From the NCBI GenBank assembly GCA_001683735.1, contig LUGG01000031.1, positions 62,001 through 126,000 on the forward strand: a DNA stretch of 64,000 bases, in the 5' to 3' direction. This DNA is from Grifola frondosa (Eukaryota > Basidiomycota > Agaricomycetes > Polyporales > Grifolaceae). The position numbers and the translations under genes are program-made. A model generated the notes under the pieces. That model did not search any database and had not been told where the DNA came from. It worked only from the letters and a program-made list of their open reading frames with translations. Below, piece after piece: positions 12,144 through 23,597 of this stretch. Position 1 is the first letter of the stretch. Every line of letters starts with the position of its first letter.

Positions 12144-13279
12144 ACATACGTATCGACGAATTTGACAATGGCAGTGTACTCATTGACGGATGCCTAGAAC
12201 ACTTGAGCGATTTCCTATGGCATCGGAGTGGCAACAGACTTATCTGCCATATTGTGCCACACCATTCATACGTTCGACAGCAACAAATGATCCTGCACAG
12301 TAGTAGCTCAGTTGGTCGGAGACAGTTTCAGTCGATGCCTCATGGCACACCTGTCATTTGCACATTTATGTTCATGCTTTACGCTGTCCATGGGATTTCA
12401 TGTCAACGCATGGGCGAATACATGCGAACTTGAGCTTGGAGACGACTCGGGGTTGAAGCTAACGTTGAAGCTTTGAATGTGGCGACGCCGTAGAGTGACT
12501 GCCAAGACGTCAATGCAAACGTCAACATATCAATTCAAGAAGCGGTGCTGCGCTGACGACAACGGGCACGCTGTACACAGCATGGAAACTTCCTGAAATG
12601 ATGATCAGCACGGGGAACATATGGGGAACATTCACTGGACGGGACGGGAAGTCGAACGATGGGGAAGTGGAAATGAAGAGTAAATTGTCGAGGACGAGGG
12701 AGGTCGGATGGTAACGAGCCAGCAAAGGTCCCCGAGATCTCGCAAGAGCGCTTTTGAGCTTGACCACAACCGCCGTGTTTGAAGCGGGGGCCATCCCGGC
12801 TAAACTCGCACCATCACTTCCTCGGTCTCTCTCCCCTCCCCTCTACTCTTCTAGGAATATCTCAGGATCAGGTATTTGCTCCCAGACTACAGTCGTTCTC
12901 GCTGCTCATCTCCGTTGCCGACCACCCCAACAGGATCCATATTCCCGTCATTTTACCCCATTCATTTATCCGCCAGCTCGTCACTGCGATCCCAGGCGAC
13001 AACCACATATCGCTTCGAGGCTGTAGTCTTTATTGTTGTCGAAAGAAAACTTGGCAGAGTGTATTATCTCTTGTGAGGCAGCTAATTCGTCGTGCGAGAC
13101 ATCCTCACCGCCCGGTTGAAAGAGGTACGAGAAGCCACGAGCTTATCCCAAGTGCCTGTCAATTGACCCTTCCATTCTTCAACCCACTCTGTAGTGAGGG
13201 TCTTTCTCTTTCGAGTTCATATTTGTGTATCTTCAATTTTCGCAAAGACCTGATCCTTTGCGGTCATCTTTCAAAAGCT
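12144..13279. other. Intergenic and 5' leader of the RhoGAP gene
   Basis: About 1.1 kb holding the 3' flank of the SET gene and the promoter and leader of the RhoGAP gene. From about 12820 the plus strand becomes rich in C and T, as is usual for basidiomycete leaders. Open frames here (for example 12779 onward, in frame with the RhoGAP start) show no family similarity. I see no RNA gene. Confidence 0.45.
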
Positions 13280-16200
13280 ATGACCTCTCCCATTCCGAAC
13301 GGTACACCTGTGCGCGATCGCGTTTACCGTTCGGAGCTTGCATCCTCCTCCAACGCTTCGCCGTCGCCACGCTCAGTGTCTTCCAATGCCAACCAACCTA
13401 TCCCGACTTCTCAACCCGTTTCCGTCGATGCCCTCCTTGCAGCACACGCTGGTGCTGCCCATCCTTCCTTGGCTGCACTGGATGTCGCAGTTGCCGAGAG
13501 GAACTCCCTTTCCCGCAAAATACGCAGCTCTGGAAACTCGTCGAGAAACAGCGCTCCGGCTATAGCCATCTCATGAAAGAAATTGAACGTATGCGGGAGA
13601 ACGAGATGCGTATCGCAATCGCCTTCAAAGTATGGGTGAGAATACAGACGCGGTCTTGCGTGCTCATCGCGAGAAAGAAAAGAGGGAAGGTCGGGATAGT
13701 GCGCTGAGGTCCGCTGCCTCCCACTCCCATCTCAAGAGTAGCGACAGTGCAGGTTCTAGTGGGAGCAACAGTACCGTTGATCCGAGGGCGCAGATTAGGA
13801 GTCAGTCGGATGATACAGGTCCGCAGACTCTTCGCCCTTGCTTCGTTCGACCTGACTTACATTGCGCAACAGCTCCTCGCCACCTTGCATCGTCGCGTTC
13901 TCTCGATCCTACTCAAGCTCGTTCACCACAACGTGACAGGCAGGATTCTCAAGGCAGCCTTAATGTTCCTGCGTATAATTCGTCAGCATCCTCTGTGTAC
14001 CTCTCTGCCTCTCAGACTTCTGTCTTACACAATGTCCCGCCGTCAAATCCTTCGTCGCTCTCTACTAACGAGCGCACGGTCGAGCCTCCGAAGTCGCCAT
14101 CTATCACGTCGAGCCTAACACAGGATTCCTTCGCTACATCTGTACCTCCGCGGACCACCTCTCTATCTACATCTGTATCTTCTGCACCTGCACCATCCTC
14201 ATCGGGAGCTGGCGCTGATACGTTTTCAGCTGGAAAACCAGCAGCTCAGTACGAAATGACGGATAACGTGTTCGGTGCTCGGCAACCCGCGTACAATCCC
14301 CGAAACGTTGTTCGTCCACCGCCCAGCTCTCAACAGGACATGGGTCCCGTGGTATTGACGCCGGCCACTCCGATCGCCTCGCCAAGGACCACATTTTCCA
14401 GGCTGATACCAATGTCAACGGTCTGAAGTCCGCAAATGTCACTTCGCCCCCTCATGTTCCGCCTTCTCCGTCATCTCGTGTGCCGCCAGAAGAGCTTCAG
14501 GCTAATACTGATGCACAGCCTCCTCTCGCGTGGCCTCTTGCCATTACGGTCAATGGTGATGCGACGCTCTCTCCACGTCCATCGGCCGTGTCTCGCGATT
14601 CGCGTATATCTCTCCCAGAGGAGGCGAAAAGGTACTATGCTACAATGACTGATTCTCCTGCGGCGAGCCCTGCACTCAGGTCCGGTTTTGGACAACCTGG
14701 TTCGCCGCTCAAGCGGGAGTCACCCACTGCTCCACAGACGCCTCCGCCGCAGACACAGCCTCGGACGTCGGAAGAAAGCGTGGGACTCGGTCTCGCGACA
14801 ACGGAGACTGCGGGAGGCACAGTTACAGGACGGGGATGGTCAAGTGGACGTGGGCCCACAGCGGACAAGGCGGGGTCTGTCGCGACAGAGGAAGGTGCTG
14901 AGTTCCTCGATATGGATGATGAAGACAGCGCGTATGACTCCGGTGCTAACGGAAGCGGGCGAATTTCTTCCACCCTCGAGGATACCGACATGACGACTTT
15001 GGAGGAAGACCCATATGCAGGCGTGGAAGATCATTCGATGAGATCTGAGCAGAGTAAGAGTAGCAGGGATGTGGTGGAGGACTTCCCACTTCCCCCATCG
15101 ACTACATCGTCTGCTGGCTATGCACCGGTCCCTGTTGCGTCTATTCGTGCTCAATCTCAACCAAGTACAGTTACCCAGTCGCAGGTTGAAGTCGGTCGCA
15201 CATCAGTCTCGAGCTCTGATCTTCCAGCTCAGTCGTCACAACCTCCATTTCCACTATCCCAACCCCAGACACAATCTTCACAGCTCCAAATACAGTCGCA
15301 GTCCGCGGAACCTGTCACGCCGACCTCGCCTTTCCCTCTCCCACTTCCCGCGAACACGCCTCAAATGAAATTCCGCGCGCTGCCGCTATTAGCGGAAGAT
15401 CTTCCGCACACAACCGTCGTTGTCTCTCACTCATCGATCCGGCCAAATGACCGTGGAAAAGAGGTACTCTCTTTTATCGTCTCCGTTGAGCCCGGCCGCG
15501 GAAAGGAAGGCTGGAAGGTGGAAAAGCTCTACAGCGACGTTCTGGGACTGGATGCTCGAGTGCGCGGAGCTATGGGAAGAAACGTTGGCAAGAAGCTCAT
15601 GAGCCTACCGGAAGGGCGGATGTGGCGGGACCACGCACCTGCGAAAGTGGATCAGAGAAAGGTAAGGTGATGTCTATTCTTGCATTTATTCACTGGTTGC
15701 GGATGTTTCTCCATAGATGCCTTTGACTTATCATTGGCGTCGTGGCATTGACTATTGTAGTCCATTGGAAGGCCGCATCACGCGGTTCACACATCCCGGT
15801 GTTTCTACGTCTCTGTTTCTTCTTTTCTTATTACACCTTCCTTACCGTCATACGGAAGTCAGTAATCTCGGACGCTGACGTCTTTTCTTGCTATCTTTCC
15901 TAGAACGCTCTGGAGCAATACTTCAAATCCCTGATAGCCCTACCCATCAAGAACAAGGACGAGGTCATCGCTTTTTTCACATGCGATATTGTGCGCGATG
16001 CACAGAAGCCAGTCTCGCAAGCGGTTACAGGAGGGTATTTGACGAAGAGGGCAAGAATTTCGGTGGCTGGAAATCCCGATACTTTGTGCTGAACGGCCCA
16101 ACCCTGGAGTACTATGAGAGCGTGAGTATTGCTCGGGTTTCCCTCCATTTTATCGCCACCGAGAACGCTCATTTCGTCATTTTTGTGCTGATCAAACTTA

Positions 16201-18580
16201 TCTTTGATGACGTAGCGTGGTGGTACACACCTTGGTTCTATTACCGTCACCGGCGCGCAAATAGGGCGTCAACAAAGGACTGCAGGTTCTATTACTACCA
16301 CCAGCGCCCGACGGGAACCGGATGAAGACAATGAGTACCGTCACGCTTTCCTCATCATCGAAGCGAAGAAGGGACCAAGCGGATCCAATGCGAGACACGT
16401 TCTCTGCGCCGAAACCGATAGAGAGAGGGATAGCTGGGTCGAGGAGCTTGTCCGCTACGTTACGGGATCATATACTGAGGATCAGATTGCCGTCATCAGC
16501 AATGGTCCCAGCCCTATTTCCGTCAACAGCTCATTGCAGAACGCTCCCGCCCAGCTCGTTCGAGCTTAAGCTCAAATCCTCCCAGTGAGCCACAAACAGG
16601 CCCGGTGCGCCGTTCTACTCGTGAAATTGCGAAAGGCCCTGCAATACCCATATCCAAACTCGCACCGGACAGTAACAATGCGAAGCTATTTCAAAATGCC
16701 CCGTCTTACATGGAGGGGTCTACATCGAGTAGCCCGGCTAAATCCGTTCTTGCGCCATCTCTCATCGATACGTCTATTACGGCGGACGCGCCTCTATCGA
16801 GCTCATTGCCCGTATCATCTCCCCTTGGAGAGGACGTCGACGTCATGGTAACTGTTAGCCAACGAGCCAATTCCGAATTGGGTCACTATCCCGATCTTGT
16901 CGACCAGCGAGCGTCCAACACTCGGTCACCTGAGCAGCAGCGTCGAAATAAGAGACGCATGTCAGTGAAGCCCCCTTCGATTCCGGAACGTCCATCTTCT
17001 CCAGAGAAGGATCCTGGTCCGAATACCCCTCGAGTGGACTCACACGGAAAGGTCAAAATTTCTGCTCCAATGAACGGCACTCTTATCCCTGCAGGTTATA
17101 AGTTTGGTGGCAAGGACGCGCCTCCGGAGCCAGCGCCTTCAACCAACGATCGGAGAGAAAAGGCGAAGTCACGGACCTTCTGGAATTTCGGCCGACAACA
17201 TGGTAGATTTCCACCACCCAGAATCCTTCACTTTAATCGCCCGCTGACGCAATGAATTCAGATAAAGCAAACGCCATGCCAGTACCTGCCTTTACGCCTC
17301 GTGCTGTCTTTGGCGTGAGTCTGGAGGAGTCACTCGACGTCGCCCAGATTGCCAGCCTGCCAAGTATTGTATTCCGGTGTATTCAGTACCTGGAAGCGAA
17401 GAACGCTGAACAAGAAGAGGGCATCTACCGGCTGAGCGGCAGCTCTGCAGTTATCAAGAGCCTCAAGGACCGCTTCAATGTTGGTGAGTGCATACTTCTA
17501 AGGCCTTCTGAGCCTTTGCTCATGCACGTTCCAGAGGGTGACCTGGATCTCTTGGCGTCTGATGAGTACTGGGATCCACATGCGATAGCTGGCCTGCTCA
17601 AGACTTTCCTTCGTGAACTGCCTGCAAGCATCCTTACCCGTGACCTCCATCTTAGATTTCTTTCGGTGATCGGTACGTCATCAGCTGGGGCTAATTTTCC
17701 TGTAGGTTAAACACTGTATTGCCAGACTTCGTAGATCCCCAAGAACGGATTAAAGAGCTTTCGCGCCTCATCGCCTCGCTGCCCTTGCCAACTACAGCCT
17801 CCTTCGCGCGCTCACGGCCCACCTGATCCTGATCGTCCAGAACGCAAATGTGAACAAGATGACCATGCGCAACGTTGGGATCGTCTTCAGTCCGACACTC
17901 GGGATTCCAGCGGGTGTATTCAGCCTCATGCTCGGCGAATTCAAGCGTGTGTTCAACGTCGATGGCACATGGGAGGATGTGTCCCGCCTCCGGAAGACGC
18001 TGAGGGGCAGCCCCACCCCATGCCTCGTCGGAATAGTCAGCACTACTCAGAGGCTGCCGCCGACCAGATGTTGGGGCTTTCTGGAAGAACGCTGCCTGGT
18101 GAGTCCGGGTTCCACCAGCGCGGAGACTTTCTTATCGATTGACTGACATCACCGGAATTTTTTTCTTCTATTACGTCATTAGTTTCTGAAGAAGACCAGT
18201 CAGACGAAGGTGACGATGCGGTGGAAGAGAGTGGGACAGAGGCCACGACGGAAAATGACTCTGACATCGTGGAATCTTCGGCCGCATCCAGCTCCGCGCA
18301 TCTCCCACAAGGAACGAGCAACTCCGACCGCGTTCAGACGCCTGAACTCACCGACGGTGGCCTATCTCCCGTGCCACGTACTCGGGCCTCTCAGCTCGCA
18401 GCAACGAGAGGTTTGAATATCATGACAGACAAGGCGAGCCACAGACACAGCCGGATGATTGGTCTTCCTCATTTACCACGACCACCTATGCCCGGCTCCA
18501 GTAGCTCACACACCTCCCAGAATGGCGGTCCTCCTTCCCCTCCGGCCTCCGTTTCTCCTTCTCCAGTCAAGCCGACATAG
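13280..18580 (+). CDS. BEM3: PX-PH-RhoGAP protein, Bem3-like
   Basis: GTPase-activating protein for Rho-type GTPases (Cdc42/Rho) at polarised membrane sites. Start at 13280 (MTSPIPNGTPVRDRVYR). Order: a coiled coil (QLWKLVEKQRSGY, EKEKREG), a long Ser/Thr/Pro-rich linker (13.7-15.3 kb), a PX domain (TTVVVSHSSIRPNDRGKEV to NALEQYFKSLIALP), a PH domain (GGYLTK, GGWKSRYFVLNGPTLEYYE, DRERDSWVEELV), a second linker, and the RhoGAP domain at the C-terminus (LPSIVFRCIQYLEAKNAEQ, EEGIYRLSGSS with the arginine finger, LLKTFLRELPASIL, MRNVGIVFSPTLGIP). The tail ends SPSPVKPT. Domain order PX-PH-RhoGAP is that of yeast Bem3. At least seven one-base frame breaks occur (13517, 13595, 14370, 16049, 16553, 17788, 17986), more than in any other gene here; each needs one additional base. 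Confidence 0.88.
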
Positions 18581-18978
18581 CGTCGGTCGATTTTTTTTTC
18601 TAGCCCGGACTGGTATGACCTTTGACATCAGCTACGACGCCTGAACGTACATATCGTATGTTATATTATGAGCACCACGGTGCTGCCGTCGTTGACATGA
18701 ACGGTGGCACATTTTTTTTTACATTTATGGATCCCCTAGTTTATATGTTGCAATGATACCCACGGCGGCGCATATCCCATGCTGATGTAAATTATTGCTG
18801 TGCAATTTTCGCGCCTTTGGTGTTCCGTCGACAATTGTACAGCTCGTGAGACCGCGCAGCACTCAGCGCTTCGACGCCCGATGTCACTGATAAGGCGAAA
18901 GTGGCGTGTCGCCCGCGCTTGTAGAGATTGCGGCCTCTTCCAATCCACTTCTGCCCCACGGGCACGCCGATATAGAAG
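18581..18978. other. Short intergenic, tandem genes
   Basis: 398 bases between the RhoGAP stop and the SHR3 start. Runs of T at 18590-18600 and 18711-18720 lie in the RhoGAP 3' flank. Nothing else is recognisable. Confidence 0.4.
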
Positions 18979-19856
18979 ATGGGATTCAGACAAGCCGCTG
19001 TTCTCACCGCCGTTTCGTTTTTCCTCGGTGAGTCAGACAGCGTCCCATGCGCACGCATTCGACGCGGCGAATTTAGCTGACCGATACAACGGACCCACCT
19101 GCACGGGCACCCCACAGGCGTTCTGTTCATCTGCTTGAACGTCGACTACCGAATCCTTTTCACGCCCCTGACGGACAGTGTGACCCGGGATGGTTTCGAA
19201 TTCTACACGACGTTCTACAATGCCCCTCCGGCGATCAAGGCAAGCATGCGCTTTTCTTCGCGTGCGGCCTGGGTGCGCTGACTGACGTGTGCTCTCTCTG
19301 CAGGCGCTGTTGCACGCCGTGATGGGGGTGGGACTGCTCGGGCTCATGGGGAAGCTGCACAAGTGGGACGATAGCGCGATGTTTTTTGACGGGTCGTCGC
19401 TGGGTACGCGCATTCGCTGTCACTCGCCGTCGCGGCTGTCTGATTTTTGAGATTCGCGACGCTATATCAATTGTCTACCGACGCAGCCGCGTACATCTTC
19501 AGCATCGCTGTCTACCTGACCGTGGGCATCCCCGCGCTGCGCACCGTCGCAGACCCCATTCCCGACGTGGACACGCGCGCCGACCGGGTAGAGGCACTGC
19601 GCATCCTCTCGGCCGGGAACACCATCATGATCGTGCTCCTTGGCGCGATCCTGGCTCTACAAGTGAGAACTGACCCCGTTATCTCCGTCCCACTTCTGAC
19701 CGCTCTGTTTTCCTTTCGCGAACGCGCCTGACAGGCAGGCGAAGAGTACGCGAGACGGCTGGGAGCGAAGGAACTGTCTAAATTTTCTACACAACAGAAG
19801 GTCGACGGGAAGGAGGCAGGTGCGGCCGCGAAGGGGAGAATGCGAAGGACAAGTAG
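18979..19856 (+). CDS. SHR3: Shr3-type ER chaperone for amino acid permeases
   Basis: Four-helix ER membrane protein needed for folding and ER exit of amino acid permeases. Start at 18979 (MGFRQAAVLTAVSFFLG). Ordered pieces: GVLFICLNVDYRILFTPLTD, EFYTTFYNAPPAIKALLHA, MGVGLLGLMGKLHKWDDSA, MFFDGSSL, LYQLSTDAAAYIFSIAVYL, GIPALRTVADP, ADRVEALRILSAGNTIMI and ALQAGEEYARRLGAKEL, which is the family order. The second intron (19240-19303) begins with GC rather than GT. The junction near 19400 does not close cleanly in frame. At 19832-19835 a GGGG run breaks what would be a Lys-rich end (GENAKDK, stop 19854-19856). Read literally, the frame continues to 20166 with a non-conserved tail. I take 19856 as the end, with moderate confidence. 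Confidence 0.85.
19240..19303 (+). other. GC-AG intron in SHR3
   Basis: The coding sequence ATCAAG is followed by GCAAGC, and the acceptor CTGCAG precedes GCGCTG. Removal of these 64 bases joins PPAIK to ALLHAVMG in frame. No GT donor nearby restores the frame. Confidence 0.75.
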
Positions 19857-22574
19857 GCTGAGCACTATACCTCTGATTCCAAAATTTACGACTTGGACTC
19901 TCTCATGCCCGTATTCTTCTATCCGCTACTTTATTATCCACCGGCTCAAAGCGCACCCGCCCGGCTACCACGAACGCTGGAATCACTTGATAGAAAGATT
20001 TCGCGGCTGCTCTGTTCTGATGGACATACCTGATGATGGACGAAGCACAGAAGTGGCAACAGTGAATCCAGACCTGCGGGAGTGTTCAGGAATGGCATGT
20101 ATCCCCATTACGCCCTTCCCAAGGCGTGCAAGTCGATCCAGGGGGCGGGGCGGGACGATCCCATGAACGACATATTGCAGCGACTTCGAGTTCGCTGTCT
20201 ATTGAAGACTTCCGGTTGTGGGGCCTTTGATGGAGCGTGGACCAAGTTCCAAGCGAAGATACGCTCGTGTAATATATATGCGAAAGCAGGACTATGTAAT
20301 TAACACGGCGCGGCCGCGGTAGCTCCGTCCGGACATGCGACCGAGGCGATGGGAAAATGGCCAGGCATGGTTGCACCGGCGGCGACGCGCATGACGATGC
20401 ACGACGGGGGTGATGTCGATCCCGCAACGGGCCCTGGCCTGGTCCTCCTGGATTGTGTTGCCGACGGTTCGTCGCCAAAGGGTCGTCGCATGTGCAGACG
20501 ATCAGGACATTCCCTTTTCTGTGCAGAATATCTCGATATCGCGAACAATTGTGCGCGTTAGCTGTTATCATGGGAGGGCGAGCGATGGACAGCTGTGCTC
20601 TGCTGCGTACCTTTGCGCAGTACTAGTTGGTACTAGCAGACTTTCCTCAGTTGATCACTTGGCTCGCGACCGATCTCGCGAAGCGTCGCGATCATCCACG
20701 AATATGGCCCATCCATTGTTCATCGTATGCAGATAGCAGATGGCGGCCTGGTGGGAATGACGTCTGCCTTTTTCGTCGCAATATAGACCGAGTCATATCC
20801 CGCATTCTTTTGGCTACGGTTGTGGTGAGTCAGACGCGCCATTCTCAGTATATATTCGCAGCATCAAGGCATAGCAACTCGCCAACATCGAAGGTGATGG
20901 GTGCCATTCGGTGGACTCATAACGCCACCTCAATCCCCTGCACTGAAAAAGACGTCGGCCTTCTCCGATTCTGCCAGACGCCGTGATATGTAGCTGTAGT
21001 TTCTACGTCCACAAGCAGCCGCAGCCATCACGGCGTTTGAGTGCTATTCCTAGTGCATGTGCGAAAAGTGGCAGAAGATCTTCCACAAAGACGTGGAGGC
21101 GTTCTTGATATCGGTCTAGAGCGGTCCATCAGCTGCGTTCGCCCCCACCAGCCTATAGCTAAGAGCTTATTCAACAGAAATAGAGCCACAGAACCACCCG
21201 TCGCCCAACGCCACTAGTCGTCTATCACGGCGTCGCCCAGGAATGATTCGTCTCAATCAACAATGCCCTGCTCCACGCACGTTATGAATATCACGACCCC
21301 CTTCTTTCAAACCTTTTTGCACTGCGGTAATGTATATAAGCCGCGCAATTTTCTTGCGAGAAGCCGTCCGATATGAAGTCGAGGGCAAGGGTGGGAGGGC
21401 AGCGATGCCGTAACATCAGCATCTCGAAACTCTGCGAACGATGGCGATGGCCAGAAGACACGATTCGAGCAAAATGGCGTGCAGCCGCAGTGCGTCTTCC
21501 GAAACAGGTCAGCGCACAACGCGCATGCACACGGGGTTCCCGCGGCGATACGCGTGCGCAACGCGAAGTCATCCAGCCAAATACAATAAATGGTGTCGTG
21601 CACCGCAATAATGGTGCTGTAAATGGAGAAATACGCATATCGCCGCGAGTGACTGATTTGGATCTGCAGCTGCATCTGAAGGGGTGTCGGCAGTGAGCTG
21701 AGTACCTGACCGCCTGGCTCCGCCTAGACCACATCTTGACCGGTGCGGTTCTCGGTGGCTCTGGAATATGAGCAGGGCTTATTTCCTTGCTTTACGAACA
21801 CGGCAACGCAATAAGAAGAAACGGGGTTGCATGGCGAGGTTACGCAAATACACTATCGGGCTACATATACAGGCATATTCATATTCGACCGCCGCCCGCG
21901 CGCGGTGGCGGGTACCGAAAGTGGCGATGGAGGAGATGGGCATTGTGCGCGCCGAGTCATTGTTCTCCTTCGGAGAGATTTGTGAAGGGCAAAAAGATCT
22001 GAAGGAAAGATTTGTCGGCGGGAAAGCGATAAAGTTCCGAAAGAGGGGAGCGTGGGGAATTCGAAGTCGCGATGAGAAGCAGAGGTTGGAGAGGAATCAA
22101 TGGGTGCGTGCGTGTCTCTCATGATCTGGCTGGCATGAGCATATGCGACGCATCGAATCGCGTGTTGGAGGCCAACACACGGAAGAGGGCAAAGATGGGT
22201 GTATTGCGGAGCTAGAGAAAATTTTGAGAGGAGTGATAGAGGCGTGGTGAGGCGTGAGGCATGTCGAAGATCAGCTGCTACCACAGCCGCCCAAACATAT
22301 CAGGGATCGCACGCTCGCCCAATTAGGTTATTATGACCCACCGTGACTTTGTTACCCTGACCAGCCAAAACGGGACTAGTCAAGAACAGGGTTACCGAAA
22401 ATAATTGAAACCCAGATCTGGAGATCCAGATCCCAAATTACAGGGTCCTCGTCCAAGCCCGACCTTGTATAAATCACTTCGCCTTTCCTCTGGCCTCCCC
22501 TCGTTCCTTCGTCTCCATCGTCTTATCCCGCCCCTCCCTCCACCCCCGCCCACCTTCTCGCTGTTTGCCACACC
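19857..22574. other. 2.7 kb without a recognisable gene
   Basis: All frames contain only short open stretches with no family similarity. No transposon ends, tRNA or rRNA are apparent. The right end is the promoter of the Ecl1-like gene, with a TATA-like box at 22468 and a CT-rich leader from about 22480. Confidence 0.45.
22468..22474 (+). promoter_or_regulatory. TATA-like box upstream of the Ecl1-like gene
   Basis: TATAAAT about 100 bases before the start codon at 22575, followed by a strongly C/T-rich leader. Position and sequence fit a TATA element; function is inferred. Confidence 0.55.
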
Positions 22575-23597
22575 ATGGACGCTGCTCTCGACCTCAGCTG
22601 GTGTTGACCTGCAACCGCCACATTGATTCGGTACGTCTTTCCCCGCACTCTGTGCTTCGATTACCTTTTAACGCGGCGCGCTCAGGATGAGAACGCTCCG
22701 TACTGCTCACGCGAGTGCCTCAGCCTCGACAAACCCTCCACATCTCTCCTCACGTCCACACTCATGCCGCCTCCCGTCGAACTCGCCCGTGTGCGGACGA
22801 CTCGATCTTCGACTTTGAAGACGAGCAGGATGAGTGCTGTTCTACGATACCGAGACACCGAGCTGAGCACTTGGATCGGGAAGGGTGCAGCTGGGATTCA
22901 TGCGTGGGCGAGGGAAGTTCCTGCAGGCCCACCCGTCGAAGTTGGCGACTACTCCCGCGCCTCCCTGCGTCACCAAAGCTGCTCCTCCGCCACCGCGCAT
23001 GCCCCCTTCTCTCTTCATGACCAAGACCGATCCCGCACCACCACAGCCTTCCCGGCCTATCTTCACGCCGCAGAAGTCCGTCCCGACGCTTCTCAGCTCG
23101 GCAACCGCTAGCGCGACATCCCTCACCACCGGGTCTTCTTCACTATCGATCATCACTCCCCCCTCTGTTTCCGAGGTGGATGCCTCCCACGCCGTCCCAT
23201 CGTCCCTCCACTCTGCCAATCTTATTGGTGCCATCACCGCTCGATTTCGTACATGGACTACTTCTGCTGTTCAAAAGGATTCTCGTCGTGAGGCGACGGT
23301 AACCCGCCGACCGACATGGGGCACAGAGTCTCTGGAATCGGATTCCGACTATGCTGTGGTCGATGTGCCGCAGAAGCCCCATTCTCGCACGCACCCATGT
23401 TTGTACGCTGACATTCGCCTGCCGAAGTCGAGGCTCGCGTTGGAGGAAAAGGGCGTACAACTGCCACCCGCGGCGCTGAGGGAAAAGATGGACGATTCCC
23501 CGCTCCCATCTGTGACGTCCAGCCGGCGGGAGCTGCTGGCCCGACGACCATCCTGCCTTTCGCGTCCGGGCGCAAGGTGTCTCGTATTGTTTCGTGA
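22575..23597 (+). CDS. Ecl1-like (life-span regulatory factor family) small zinc protein
   Basis: The start at 22575 opens MDAALDLSWC. One base is missing at 22604-22605, after which the frame reads LTCNRHIDS, an intron follows (GTACGT...CTCAG), and then DENAPYCSRECLSLDKPSTS. Together these give CxxCxRHID...YCSxEC, the short zinc-binding signature of Ecl1-family fungal proteins linked to stress and chronological lifespan. The rest is Ser/Pro-rich and low in conservation (for example TWIGKGAAGIHAWAREV, later SPLPSVTSSRR). A second frame change is needed near 22930-22960. The 3' end is uncertain: one frame ends with GRKVSRIVS at 23597, which I prefer for its basic tail; another stays open to 23775. 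The family call rests on the zinc motif only. Confidence 0.62.

Noticed and set aside
12779..13279. N-terminal extension of the RhoGAP protein by about 167 residues
   Set aside because: In frame, but CT-rich leader with unlikely composition; MTSPIPNGT at 13280 is a better start.
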